This document shows, in pieces, positions 42,125 to 50,252 of a DNA stretch of 64,000 nucleotides (positions are counted from its first letter, which is position 1; each line of letters begins with the position of its first letter). A program made the position numbers and the translations under genes. Under the pieces are notes generated by a model that worked only from the letters and a program-made list of their open reading frames with translations, was not told the origin of the DNA and ran no database searches. Source of the stretch: an uncultured Croceitalea sp. (GTDB lineage Bacteria > Bacteroidota > Bacteroidia > Flavobacteriales > Flavobacteriaceae); the NCBI GenBank assembly GCA_947499565.1, contig CANMOV010000001.1, positions 1,116,001-1,180,000 on the forward strand, written 5' to 3'.

Positions 42125-42778
42125 TTAAACCGTAACGGCCTCATTTAAATACCTACGAAACGGTAACATTTCTTTATATACTTTAATGACTTTTTTATCA
42201 AAGTCATCTTCTAATACTTCTTTTGTAGAGAATTCCATAGCTACAGCAAAGGTCTTGTTGCGTAGCAAATCTATATGTGGATGGTCATTTGAAAACCCCT
42301 TAGGAGCATTCGTAAGCTTTACATCTTCATAAAGTCCACCAAACGAATTCTTAAAAGATTTTTTATTCAGGATTTTCTGCAATTCTTCACCGTTATAGTC
42401 AATTGCATCACGAATACTCCTTAATCTCTTTGGATCTGGTCGCCATAAACCTCCTGCAAACATAGAACGTTCAATACCAACCTCTACATAAAAATCACCC
42501 GTATTAGGTCGTTTATCCAATCCTGCACCAAAATGGTCTTTATATATGGGTTTATTAGGATGGAACATTAGGTTATTATTAATTCGATTAATCCCTTTTT
42601 TACCAGGAGTATCATAATATTCATCATCAATTGAAGCCAATTTAGAATTCATTCTATCCAACCAAGAAACATAGTCTTTACGTACCTCATGATACCATTT
42701 TCGGTTGGCATCCATCCACTCTTTATTATTATTCTTTTGAAGCTCTTTTAGAAAGTTAATTTGATTTTTAAAATCCAT
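42125..42778 (-). CDS. DUF2461 (TIGR02453) protein
   Basis: A 217-residue cytoplasmic protein of the DUF2461 family: FKNQINFLKELQKNNNKEWMD at the start, the NRINNNLMFHPNKPIYKDHFGAG segment, and GDFYVEVG. The family has no established function. It lies nine bases upstream of the nudK remnant in transcription order. A terminator belonging to the AIM24 gene precedes it. Confidence 0.88.
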   Translation of the reverse strand: MDFKNQINFLKELQKNNNKEWMDANRKWYHEVRKDYVSWLDRMNSKLASIDDEYYDTPGKKGINRINNNLMFHPNKPIYKDHFGAGLDKRPNTGDFYVEVGIERSMFAGGLWRPDPKRLRSIRDAIDYNGEELQKILNKKSFKNSFGGLYEDVKLTNAPKGFSNDHPHIDLLRNKTFAVAMEFSTKEVLEDDFDKKVIKVYKEMLPFRRYLNEAVTV

Positions 42779-42791
42779 AAAACGAACATAA

Positions 42792-42825
42792 TAAAAAACA
42801 CCCCTAAAGTTATCTTTAAGGGTGT
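42792..42825 (-). terminator. Intrinsic terminator after the AIM24 gene
   Basis: On the minus strand CACCCTTAAAG and CTTTAGGGGTG form an 11-bp stem with one G-U pair, followed by TTTTTTATT. Confidence 0.85.
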
Positions 42826-42853
42826 AAAAATTTATTATTAATTAACTATAATT

Positions 42854-43651
42854 CTAAAAACCTCGGTCTCCCATAGCAATGTCACCAAGCGTACCTAAAA
42901 TACTTCCTTCTCCTTTATCTTTTCCTCCTCGGGGTATTGCAGCAAGTACACGACCCGCTAATCTACTAAACGGCAACGATTGGATATAAACAGTTCCCGG
43001 ACCTCTAAGTGTAGCAAAGAAGAGCCCTTCACCGCCAAATACCGTATTTTTAATCCCTCCTACGAATTCTATATTATAATCTACAGTATGCGAAAAGCCT
43101 ACAATACATCCAGTATCTACTTTTAAAACTTCTCCTGCAGACAGTTCCTTTTTTGCCATAGTGCCACCTGCATGTACAAAAGCCATCCCATCACCTTCTA
43201 ATTTTTGCATAATAAAACCTTCTCCACCAAAAAGTCCACGTCCCAAGCGTTTTGAAAATTCTATCCCCACAGAGACTCCTTTAGCGGCGCATAAAAAAGC
43301 GTCTTTTTGACAAATAAATTTTCCGCCTTTTTCAGATAAATCAATTGGCAAAATTTTACCTGGGTAAGGCGATGCAAAACTCACCTTCTTTTTACCCTGT
43401 CCAATATTTAAAAAAGCGGTCATAAATAGACTCTCCCCTGTAAGCATACGTTTACCCGCGGAGAATATCTTCCCTAGAACTCCACTGTCTTGGTTAGAAC
43501 CATCTCCAAAAATGGTATCCATTTTAATATCGGTATCCATCATCATAAAACTGCCAGCTTCTGCTACTACAGCCTCTTGCGGGTCTAGTTCCAACTCCAC
43601 ATATTGCATTTCTTCTCCAAAAATCTCGTAATCTATTTCGTGTGCGTTCAT
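42854..43651 (-). CDS. AIM24/TIGR00266 family protein
   Basis: A 265-residue protein of the TIGR00266 (AIM24-like) family. It begins with [29 protein letters not shown] and continues with repeated Gly-rich beta-strands ([25 protein letters not shown], then [18 protein letters not shown]). These are soluble beta-helix-like proteins of unknown function in bacteria; the yeast relative is mitochondrial. No signal peptide. Flanked by terminators. Confidence 0.9.
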   Translation of the reverse strand: MNAHEIDYEIFGEEMQYVELELDPQEAVVAEAGSFMMMDTDIKMDTIFGDGSNQDSGVLGKIFSAGKRMLTGESLFMTAFLNIGQGKKKVSFASPYPGKILPIDLSEKGGKFICQKDAFLCAAKGVSVGIEFSKRLGRGLFGGEGFIMQKLEGDGMAFVHAGGTMAKKELSAGEVLKVDTGCIVGFSHTVDYNIEFVGGIKNTVFGGEGLFFATLRGPGTVYIQSLPFSRLAGRVLAAIPRGGKDKGEGSILGTLGDIAMGDRGF

Positions 43652-43720
43652 TTTATTGTTTTTCGATTTACACTAAATTAGTTTCAATAAATGATAAATT
43701 GTTACGTCTTACATCAAATA

Positions 43721-43751
43721 AAAAAGCATCCGCCTATGGCGGATGCTTTTT
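43721..43751. terminator. Perfect bidirectional terminator between YegP and AIM24 genes
   Basis: AAAAAGCATCCGCC and GGCGGATGCTTTTT are exact inverted repeats around TAT, 14-bp arms. On the minus strand it follows the YegP gene by 23 bases. Confidence 0.92.
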
Positions 43752-43774
43752 GCATACAATAACTTTGTGTCTAA

Positions 43775-44104
43775 TTAAGAGTTGTCATCCACATCAGCAT
43801 CTGGTGCATTTTTCTTTACAGAAGCAATGCCATTTTCCATAGCATCGTTGGAAGAATACATTTCGCTTTTACCAATTATTTGTCCGTTAGTAGAAGTAAG
43901 CGTAAAGAAAGGACTACCATCTTTTGCTACTTTCCGATCAAAACGAGCATCGTCTTGCGAGTTTTTTTTAACGGACTCAATACCATTTTTACAACCGTCT
44001 TTACTCTCGTATGACTGGCTGGTTAAAATCACTTGACCATTACCTGCTTTAAGGTTGAACATTGTTTTGCCCGAACTTCCGGTCTTAATTTCAAATTTTC
44101 CCAT
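43775..44104 (-). CDS. YegP-family (DUF1508) protein
   Basis: A 109-residue protein with two DUF1508 repeats: GKFEIKTGSSGKTMFNLKAGNGQVI...ESKDGCKNGIESVKKN (about 1-48) and FFTLTSTNGQIIGKSEMYSS...AMENGIASVKKN (about 65-101). Short beta-rich repeat proteins of unknown function, common in soil and marine bacteria. No signal peptide. A perfect terminator follows. Confidence 0.92.
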   Translation of the reverse strand: MGKFEIKTGSSGKTMFNLKAGNGQVILTSQSYESKDGCKNGIESVKKNSQDDARFDRKVAKDGSPFFTLTSTNGQIIGKSEMYSSNDAMENGIASVKKNAPDADVDDNS

Positions 44105-44280
44105 ATTAAATTTTGTTTCTAAGTTTTAAATTTGATTTTGAAATTACTAAAATTTTAGCCTATTCCTCTACAATTACCTATAATTTCCAGATTAGACTTC
44201 TATTCTCTCCTATCATTGGAAACATAATTAAAAAAAAAGTCACTATAAGCTTTACGCTTTTAATCTAATAGTCCTTTCAA

Positions 44281-44312
44281 CCCTTCGGCTGCGCTTAGGA
44301 TAACAAGTACTC
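44281..44312. repeat. Possible flavobacterial intergenic repeat remnant
   Basis: AACCCTTCGGCTGCGCTTAGGATAACAAG is much more GC-rich than its surroundings and resembles the TTCGGCTGCGCTCAGGATGACA-type intergenic repeat seen in many Bacteroidota genomes. Only one copy is present here, so the call rests on memory of that family. Confidence 0.35.
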
Positions 44313-44326
44313 TAGTTTTTTTTAAT

Positions 44327-44782
44327 TTACTTCTTGAGCCTAACCGTCCATTCAAAATTGAATGTACTCACCACTACTCCATCTTTATTAACACCCACTG
44401 CTTCCATCCAAATAGTTTGTCCATCTCCAGTAGCAATTGTTCTTTCTAAGGCCTCTGCTATTAAATGACCATCTTCGCAGGTGAATGTAATTTTACCGGT
44501 AGCTTTTTTGGAGAAATTGGCATTGTTATTTTGAACAAGCATAGAGATTTTCTTGCCCGTTTCACTAATCTGCGAGCTTACCATTGCACCAGTTGTTAGT
44601 TCCGCAGCCATGCCTTGAACTGCCCAAAACATAGATTTAAATGGGTTCTGGTTAAACCATCTGTGCGTAACTGTAGCCACTGCTTTTTTACTATCCAAAT
44701 GTTTTAGGCGTACACCACACCACCAGGCGGAAGGTAATTTAAAAAATGTAAACGTATTGAATTTACTAGCGCTAACAGCCAT
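44327..44782 (-). CDS. DUF4442 hotdog-fold protein
   Basis: A 151-residue protein of the DUF4442 group within the hotdog thioesterase-like fold: FTFFKLPSAWWCGVRLKHLDSKKAVATV, then NPFKSMFWAVQGMAAELTTGAM with the fold's central helix and the AEALERTIATGDGQTIWMEA strands. It may act on an acyl-CoA or be structural; the catalytic residue is not obvious. It is divergent from the DUF4870 gene and shares a 170-base region with a strong dyad. Confidence 0.85.
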   Translation of the reverse strand: MAVSASKFNTFTFFKLPSAWWCGVRLKHLDSKKAVATVTHRWFNQNPFKSMFWAVQGMAAELTTGAMVSSQISETGKKISMLVQNNNANFSKKATGKITFTCEDGHLIAEALERTIATGDGQTIWMEAVGVNKDGVVVSTFNFEWTVRLKK

Positions 44783-44855
44783 AATTACTTTTTAATTGTT
44801 TCAAAAATACTTAAAATAATCGTTGCTTTAAATGTTAAATAAAAGTTAATATTTA

Positions 44856-44876
44856 GTACTATGTGTTGCATAGTAC
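44856..44876. promoter_or_regulatory. Perfect 8-bp dyad overlapping the DUF4870 promoter
   Basis: GTACTATG and CATAGTAC are exact inverted repeats around TGTTG. The arrangement TACTATG-N5-CATAGTA looks like a PadR-type operator, and a PadR gene lies in the same cluster at 45576. The TTG of the loop sits at the -33 position of the promoter below, so binding would block it (inference). Confidence 0.6.
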
Positions 44877-44897
44877 CATCTTTTGGATATATATTTG
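44866..44897 (+). promoter_or_regulatory. Bacteroidota-type promoter for the DUF4870 gene
   Basis: TTG (44866-44868), 21 bases, then TATATTTG (44890-44897), an exact TANNTTTG -7 element. The predicted start of transcription is about 50 bases upstream of the ATG at 44953. Confidence 0.6.
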
Positions 44898-44952
44898 TAT
44901 CGTAAGCTATTAGGTAAGCTATTTTTATTTAATAAACATCAATCAAAAAATC

Positions 44953-45435
44953 ATGACCGAATCATTAACTAAACACGAGCGGAATTTATCAGCCATTATA
45001 CATGCTTCAACATTCTCGAAGTACTTTGTTCCTTTTGGAAATTTTATTTTTCCGCTCATTTTATGGACAGCAAACAAAAAGCAACATGGCTTTGTAGATT
45101 ACAATGGTAAACAAGCATTGAACTTTCAAATTAGCATGTTGTTGTATTCCATAATTATTGGTTTAATAAGCATTCCTTTCTTTATTGGTTTCTTACCAGA
45201 TTTATTTGATGGAAACCTTTTTGGTTTTCACAGATTAAGCGATTTTAACAATCTAGACATTCATATTAGTAGTGACGATTTCCGGTTTGGTCGTTGGTTA
45301 TGGCCCGCAGGTATTACTGGGGTGCTACAGGCCGGACTCGTCATTGTGAATGTTGTTTATTCCATTTTAGCAACCATAAGAACAAATGAAGGGCAAACTT
45401 TTAAGTATCCTTTCACCATAAAATTTATTAAATAA
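44953..45435 (+). CDS. DUF4870 membrane protein
   Basis: A 160-residue membrane protein of the DUF4870 family: LSAIIHASTFSKYFVPFGNFIFPLILW, the polar NGKQALNFQIS signature between helices, a second helix about 60-80, and a C-terminal helix about 115-145. The order DUF4870-PadR-PspC-GIN is common in Bacteroidota and suggests an envelope-stress-related module. Transcribed from the promoter overlapped by the dyad at 44856. Confidence 0.9.
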   Translation: MTESLTKHERNLSAIIHASTFSKYFVPFGNFIFPLILWTANKKQHGFVDYNGKQALNFQISMLLYSIIIGLISIPFFIGFLPDLFDGNLFGFHRLSDFNNLDIHISSDDFRFGRWLWPAGITGVLQAGLVIVNVVYSILATIRTNEGQTFKYPFTIKFIK

Positions 45436-45501
45436 AAATGGAGTTTATTTAGCAATCAAAAAACGAAAAAAATTCAATCAACAATCAACCAAAAAACGTT
45501 T

Positions 45502-45536
45502 CCGTGCCCGCTACTCATCAAAGCGGGACGGCACGG
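45502..45536 (+). promoter_or_regulatory. GC-rich hairpin upstream of padR
   Basis: CCGTGCC and GGCACGG close a stem whose inner arms CCCGCT and AGCGGG can also pair. It is about 67% GC against an AT-rich background and is 40 bases upstream of the PadR ATG. It lacks a T run, so it is not a typical terminator. Possibly mRNA stability or attenuation. Confidence 0.5.
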
Positions 45537-45575
45537 GAGCAAAACGAACAGTTAATTTAATAGACCCATGAAATT

Positions 45576-45920
45576 ATGAATATAGAAAACACAAAAGCAC
45601 AAATGCGCAAAGGGGTCCTAGAATATTGCATTCTATCTATACTAAAAGATAAGGATAAGTATGCCTCTGAGATTTTAGGCGCCTTAAAAGACGCTAAGAT
45701 GCTAGTGGTGGAGGGTACAATTTACCCATTACTCACAAGGCTAAAGAATGCAGGTTTACTCAACTATCGTTGGGAAGAATCTACCTCTGGACCACCACGT
45801 AAATATTATGCACTCACAGAAACTGGGCAGTTGTTTCTTAACGAACTCAACGGTACCTGGGATGAACTTAGAAATGCAGTAAACTTAGTAACCAACACAA
45901 AACAAGCAGCAACAAAATGA
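45576..45920 (+). CDS. PadR-family transcriptional regulator
   Basis: A 114-residue winged-helix regulator: MRKGVLEYCILSILKDKDKYASEIL, then VVEGTIYPLLTRLKNAGLL, the recognition-helix region, then STSGPPRKYYALTETG. It lacks the long C-terminal helical domain of the larger PadR group, as expected for the short phylogenetic form that regulates PspC operons. Its stop overlaps the PspC start by 4 bp. The dyad at 44856 is the likely operator (inference). Confidence 0.92.
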   Translation: MNIENTKAQMRKGVLEYCILSILKDKDKYASEILGALKDAKMLVVEGTIYPLLTRLKNAGLLNYRWEESTSGPPRKYYALTETGQLFLNELNGTWDELRNAVNLVTNTKQAATK

Positions 45921-47650
45921 ACAAGACAGTAAATATAAATCTAGCAAATACCCTCTTTCATATAGATGATGAGGCGTATAACAAGCTTAGGCGTTACTTA
46001 GAATCCATAAAACGATCATTCTCCGGTACCGCAGGAAGCGACGAAATTATAGCAGATATTGAAGCTCGCGTAGCTGAACTTTTTCTAGAAAAAATGGAAA
46101 ATGACCGTCAGGTTATTACCCAAAAAGAAGTAGATGAAGTAATCACAATTATGGGGCAACCTGAGGATTATATGGTTGATGAAGATATTTTTGAGGACCA
46201 GCCAAGATCTTCTCAACCAAAGTCTGAGCGAAAAACCAAAAAACTTTATCGCGATATTGATCAAAAATATATAGGTGGAGTATGTTCTGGTTTGGAATAT
46301 TATTTAGGTTTTGATGCCTTATGGATTAGATTAATATTCATTCTATTAGCTGTATTCACAGGATTTGGTTTTATAGCATATATTTTACTTTGGATTTTGG
46401 TTCCCGAAGCATCATCTACTTCACAAAAGTTAGATATGACGGGAAAGCCTATCAACATCAGCAATATAGAACGCAAAGTTAAAGAGGGGTTTGATGATGT
46501 TTCTGACGCAGTAAAAAGTGTCGACTACGAAAAGGTAGGTACTAAGGTAAAAAGCAGCTCCAAGACTTTTTTTGACACCATTGGTGATATTATTATGTTC
46601 TTTTTTAAAGTATTCGGAAAGTTTATAGGAATACTTTTAATTATTATAGGAGCATCTTCACTCATCGGTTTATTTATTGCACTATTTTCGGTAGGTATTA
46701 TTGATGCAGTGCATCTTCCAGGTGTTGATTTTTATGAAATTGTGAATACTTCTGGCTCTCCAGTCTGGTTAATTTCATTATTACTATTCTTTGCAGTTGG
46801 AATTCCTTTCTTCTTTGTATTATACTTAGGATTAAAGATTTTAGTTACCAATTTAAAATCTATAGGTAACATAGCTAAATTCTCTTTACTGGGCTTGTGG
46901 TTAATTGCTATTGGAGTTTTAGCAGCACTAGGAATACGCCAAGCAGCTGAGTTTGCGACCGTAGGAAGCGTAAATGAAAAGACGGAACTAGCGGTAGCCG
47001 ACTTAAATGACACCATACGTATTCGTATGAATGAGAATGAATATGAGTATGGATTGGATAGAGTGCATTTTGGCCGTATGACCTTATCCTATGACGAAAA
47101 TGACAAACCCATTTTAGTATCCGACGATGTGCGGTTTGATATTAAAAAATCTGAAGATTCTATTGTTAGACTAAATGTTAGAAAAGACAGTCATGGCCGA
47201 AATTTTAAAATAGCAAGAGACAAAGCTAGAGAAGTAGCTTATGCCTATACTGTTAGTGGAAATGAAATTATATTAAACGATTTTCTAACTACAGCAACGT
47301 CCAATAAAGCAAGACAGCAAGAAGTACGTTCCACAATCTACATTCCATCTGGAAGCTACATTTCTCTTGATGAATCTACCAGAGGACATATTGGAAGAAG
47401 TACTAAGAATGATCGCGATTATTATAGAAGCAGTATCGCAGATCACACGTGGCTAATGGATGAGGATGGAGAGCTTAAATGCCATGAATGTCCCGTTGAT
47501 ACTGATCATTGGAATGATGACGATGACGGAAGCGGAAAAATAATTATCAATGAGGATGGAATTGACATTGATATTAATGATGAACAAGATTCTTTTGAAA
47601 TGAAAATTGATGAAGATGGCGTTCAAATAAAAGCAGAAGAAAAAAACTAA
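45917..47650 (+). CDS. PspC-domain membrane protein
   Basis: A 577-residue protein. An N-terminal helical domain (1-95) precedes a PspC domain (about 108-170: KLYRDIDQKYIGGVCSGLEYYLGFDALWIRLIFILLAVF), three further helices (about 226-262, 281-305, 318-340) and a large C-terminal domain with many acidic residues (DDDDGSG region near 535). PspC proteins report on membrane stress. Start overlaps the PadR stop by 4 bp, so the pair is translationally coupled. Confidence 0.92.
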   Translation: MNKTVNINLANTLFHIDDEAYNKLRRYLESIKRSFSGTAGSDEIIADIEARVAELFLEKMENDRQVITQKEVDEVITIMGQPEDYMVDEDIFEDQPRSSQPKSERKTKKLYRDIDQKYIGGVCSGLEYYLGFDALWIRLIFILLAVFTGFGFIAYILLWILVPEASSTSQKLDMTGKPINISNIERKVKEGFDDVSDAVKSVDYEKVGTKVKSSSKTFFDTIGDIIMFFFKVFGKFIGILLIIIGASSLIGLFIALFSVGIIDAVHLPGVDFYEIVNTSGSPVWLISLLLFFAVGIPFFFVLYLGLKILVTNLKSIGNIAKFSLLGLWLIAIGVLAALGIRQAAEFATVGSVNEKTELAVADLNDTIRIRMNENEYEYGLDRVHFGRMTLSYDENDKPILVSDDVRFDIKKSEDSIVRLNVRKDSHGRNFKIARDKAREVAYAYTVSGNEIILNDFLTTATSNKARQQEVRSTIYIPSGSYISLDESTRGHIGRSTKNDRDYYRSSIADHTWLMDEDGELKCHECPVDTDHWNDDDDGSGKIIINEDGIDIDINDEQDSFEMKIDEDGVQIKAEEKN

Positions 47651-47659
47651 TAACAATTG

Positions 47660-47695
47660 AGTCACCCAATACGACAATTGGGTGACTATTATTAA
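47660..47695 (+). terminator. Intrinsic terminator after the PspC gene
   Basis: AGTCACCCAAT and ATTGGGTGACT form a perfect 11-bp stem with a 6-nt loop, beginning nine bases past the stop, followed by the weak tail ATTATTAATAG. It may only reduce readthrough into the GIN gene. Confidence 0.65.
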
Positions 47696-47746
47696 TAGAC
47701 AACAAACTAAAACACGAATTTTACACAATCATTAAAAACAACAATC

Positions 47747-48466
47747 ATGACAACACTAGTAAGAATTGCAATTGGCTTAGTATTGGCACTATTTGCTTCA
47801 TCCTGCGTTAATATTAACTTTGGTAACGGCAAAAAAGGAAACGGCGTAGTTGCCGAAGAGACACGAAAAATAACTGAAGATTTTACCGAAATATCAGCGG
47901 CAGAAGGACTAAATGTTTTTGTAACCCAAGGAGATAAATTTAAAATCTTGGTTGAAGCAGATGAAAATATAATTGAACTGATAGCAACAGATATTAGAGA
48001 GGGTAAGTTAAAAATTCATACTTCGGAAAATATAGGAAGAGCTACTAAAAACGTTTATGTCACCTTACCAGAAATTACGGTTCTAGAAAGTTCAAGTGGT
48101 GCAGACCTAATAGGTCAGAATGAAATTAAAGCGGAAAAGCTGGATTTAGAAGCAAGTAGCGGCTCAGATTTAGAGGTAGAAGTGGTTGCCTCAGAAATAG
48201 AAGCGGATGCCAGTAGTGGAGCGGATATTAAAATTTCTGGACAGACAGACATTCTTTATGCGGATGCAAGTAGTGGAGCAGACATTAAGGCTAGAAACCT
48301 CTTGGCAAAACGTTGCAATGCAGATGCTAGTAGTGGCTCAGATATATCGGTAAATGTATCCGAATCTTTAACAGCAGATGCCAGTAGCGGTGCGGATATT
48401 TCGTATTCGGGAGACCCACAAGTTTCCAAGAAAAAATCTGTCTCAGGTAGCGTACATAAGTACTAG
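47747..48466 (+). CDS. GIN-domain (DUF2807) lipoprotein
   Basis: A 239-residue lipoprotein (ASSC lipobox, cysteine 20) with a head GIN domain. The C-terminal half is a repeat of the ASSGxD motif, six copies at about 16-20-residue spacing (SSSGADL, ASSGSDL, then DASSGADI/SDI), consistent with a right-handed beta-helix. The repeats are near identical at the DNA level. Likely exported to the outer face; function unknown. It closes the PadR-PspC cluster. Confidence 0.9.
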   Translation: MTTLVRIAIGLVLALFASSCVNINFGNGKKGNGVVAEETRKITEDFTEISAAEGLNVFVTQGDKFKILVEADENIIELIATDIREGKLKIHTSENIGRATKNVYVTLPEITVLESSSGADLIGQNEIKAEKLDLEASSGSDLEVEVVASEIEADASSGADIKISGQTDILYADASSGADIKARNLLAKRCNADASSGSDISVNVSESLTADASSGADISYSGDPQVSKKKSVSGSVHKY

Positions 48467-48810
48467 AAAGACTCTTGTGTATTTTGATAAAAATTTGTCA
48501 ATTCGAGTGATTTTTCTGAACACGGTTCAGAAAAATTGTATCGAGAATCAGAATTTTTAGATTAAAAACTTGTTCTCTATACTTTTCCTTTGCAAAATTG
48601 GAACAAACGACTGTTGTAACCAATAAATTCCAAAATGTCTAACAGGTTAGAATACCAAAACCAATCCAACTAAATGAAAACCCTGAGCTAAGCTTGGGGT
48701 TTTTTATTCCCCACATTGTAGAACATCTAATTTATCAGCTTCATAACTAAGGGTTTAACATTTTTTTGTACCTTAAAAGAACTTTATTTCTTCACTTAAA
48801 ACTATTGGCC
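48467..48810. other. 344-base gap: hairpin repeat and a possible small transcript
   Basis: No coding sequence of length is supported. It holds a perfect 11-bp inverted repeat (TTTTTCTGAAC / GTTCAGAAAAA, 48511-48535) within a TCAATTCGAGTG...TATCGAGAATCAGAATT frame that resembles a recurring flavobacterial intergenic element; a 12-codon ATG frame at 48634-48672; and a terminator-like hairpin at 48678-48705. The last two could end a long 3' UTR of the GIN gene or define a small RNA or leader. The TTG at 48766 is not used as a start. Confidence 0.5.
48678..48705 (+). terminator. Terminator-like hairpin upstream of the lipocalin-like gene
   Basis: AAAACCC pairs with GGGGTTTT around GAGCTAAGCTT, followed by a T run. 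It lies 212 bases beyond the nearest stop, which is unusual for a plain 3' end. Confidence 0.55.
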
Positions 48811-49260
48811 ATGAAAAAAATATTAACAGCTCTTATTGTAATGGTAGTACTGGTATCTCTTACTGTGCTCACCTCAGCTAAACCAAATGCATATCACTCC
48901 ATTGAAGGTACATGGGAACTTCAAAGTTTTTACAATTTTGATGATGGAGAAAGTGTTTCAGATACAGTAGCTAAAGCTACTGGTTATCGCCAAGTAAAAA
49001 TGTACTATAATGGAAAGATAATGTGGTCACGTTATGTCCCTGATGAACCTAATGGAAGATTTGGGTATGGTTCCTATAAAATTACTGATAATCAGCTTAT
49101 CGAAACTCTGGAATATGGAGACGCAGAAATGATGCAGGCATTAGATACTATGCGTGTATTTACTTTTGATTTAGTATTAAATGATGATACTTACAGTCAA
49201 ATTAATATCGATGAAGAAGGTAACCGGACATTTTCGGAAAACTATAAGCGAATTGATTAA
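48811..49260 (+). CDS. Exported lipocalin-like protein
   Basis: A 149-residue protein. The ATG at 48811 is preferred over the in-frame TTG at 48766 because it puts the signal peptide (KILTALIVMVVLVSLTVLTSA) at the N-terminus. The mature part starts IEGTWELQSFYNFDDGESVSDT and has VKMYYNGKIMWSRYVPDEPNGRFGYGSY, the strand pattern of a lipocalin-like barrel found in Flavobacteriaceae. Ligand unknown. A bidirectional terminator follows. Confidence 0.75.
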   Translation: MKKILTALIVMVVLVSLTVLTSAKPNAYHSIEGTWELQSFYNFDDGESVSDTVAKATGYRQVKMYYNGKIMWSRYVPDEPNGRFGYGSYKITDNQLIETLEYGDAEMMQALDTMRVFTFDLVLNDDTYSQINIDEEGNRTFSENYKRID

Positions 49261-49291
49261 CTAGAAAATAATTCACAAAATCTATACAACA

Positions 49292-49324
49292 AAAAGGGCT
49301 TCTAAAATAGCAAGAAGCCCTTTT
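49292..49324. terminator. Bidirectional terminator between convergent genes
   Basis: AAAAGGGCTTCT and AGAAGCCCTTTT are exact 12-bp inverted repeats around a 9-nt loop, between the lipocalin-like gene (plus) and the V8-like protease gene (minus). Confidence 0.9.
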
Positions 49325-49334
49325 CTAATAATAA

Positions 49335-50210
49335 TTAATTATTATTTTCTTCACACTTACCTTCCTGTAAACAATGTATAAGCTCTTTATAGTCTTTATC
49401 AGCCATATAAGGCGAGGCTGCATACGAAGGTTCACTACTTTTTCTATGGCTTTGCACACCGTTTACGAAAATCCCTTTATCTGTTTTAGTGAGCCATACT
49501 CCGCCGCTTGAACCTTGGGTCATATCGTTCTTATCCATAGTAATAATAGTGCTGCCCTTAACATAGTTTCCAGTAGTTTCCATCATGTTTCCCCCATCAT
49601 ATGGTGGTTCTGAAGGATAACCGATTGCTGTCCATTCCCTTCCTTTTGGGTTAAGATCCCTTACCACCCCAACGCTACCTATATCTTTCATAGGGGAATC
49701 AGTCAACAACATAGCATAATCATAAGCATAATCAGCTGCATTTTGCCAGGCTGTAAATATTGCTGCCCTGTCCCAACTCCATGATTGCCCATTTACAGGA
49801 TAAGCAGGGTAAAAGTAAAAATTGTCTGACCACTCCCCTTCGTCAAAAACATTATGCCCAGCGGTCAATAAGACTTCTAAAAGAATAGCCCCAGCAGAAC
49901 CAACCCAATCCTCTCCCTTCCAGGTAAAATATAATTTTCCATTGCATTTTAATGGATCTTTATCTGGATTAGTCACTTTAGTTGCCAATCCAACCTTTAA
50001 TTCAATATCAGGAATTGAGTCCGATATAGATGCATCTGGTGGTGTCGCAATTGGCCCTTTTGGTGGTGGTAACTCGATATCTCCTGGAGTATCAGGAACC
50101 TCTGGCATTACTTTTGGCGAAGCTTTATCCATGCGCTCTTGGGTCCAATATTCTCTTATCTCATTCTCTCTTGTTTTTGAATCGTTGTTCTTACATATTG
50201 TAGTACTCAT
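49335..50210 (-). CDS. V8/trypsin-like serine protease without a signal peptide
   Basis: A 291-residue chymotrypsin-fold protease of the S1B/V8-like type. The triad is complete: H119 (LLTAGHN), D164 (YDYAML) and S235 (TQGSSGGVW). The ~70 N-terminal residues are charged and proline-rich (TPGDIELPPPKGPIATPP) and look like a linker or propeptide. There is no N-terminal hydrophobic signal, whereas V8-like proteases are normally exported, so release by another route or intracellular action must be considered. It is the last gene of the three-gene accessory unit. Confidence 0.85.
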   Translation of the reverse strand: MSTTICKNNDSKTRENEIREYWTQERMDKASPKVMPEVPDTPGDIELPPPKGPIATPPDASISDSIPDIELKVGLATKVTNPDKDPLKCNGKLYFTWKGEDWVGSAGAILLEVLLTAGHNVFDEGEWSDNFYFYPAYPVNGQSWSWDRAAIFTAWQNAADYAYDYAMLLTDSPMKDIGSVGVVRDLNPKGREWTAIGYPSEPPYDGGNMMETTGNYVKGSTIITMDKNDMTQGSSGGVWLTKTDKGIFVNGVQSHRKSSEPSYAASPYMADKDYKELIHCLQEGKCEENNN

Positions 50211-50252
50211 TGTATTTGTATTTATAAGGTTTAAAGGCGTTTTATGAATAAC

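Noticed and set aside
47453-47728. Minus-strand 91-codon frame opposite the PspC 3' end
   Set aside because: Complement of the acidic Asp-rich C-terminus of PspC, giving an artificial Ile/Asn-rich frame.
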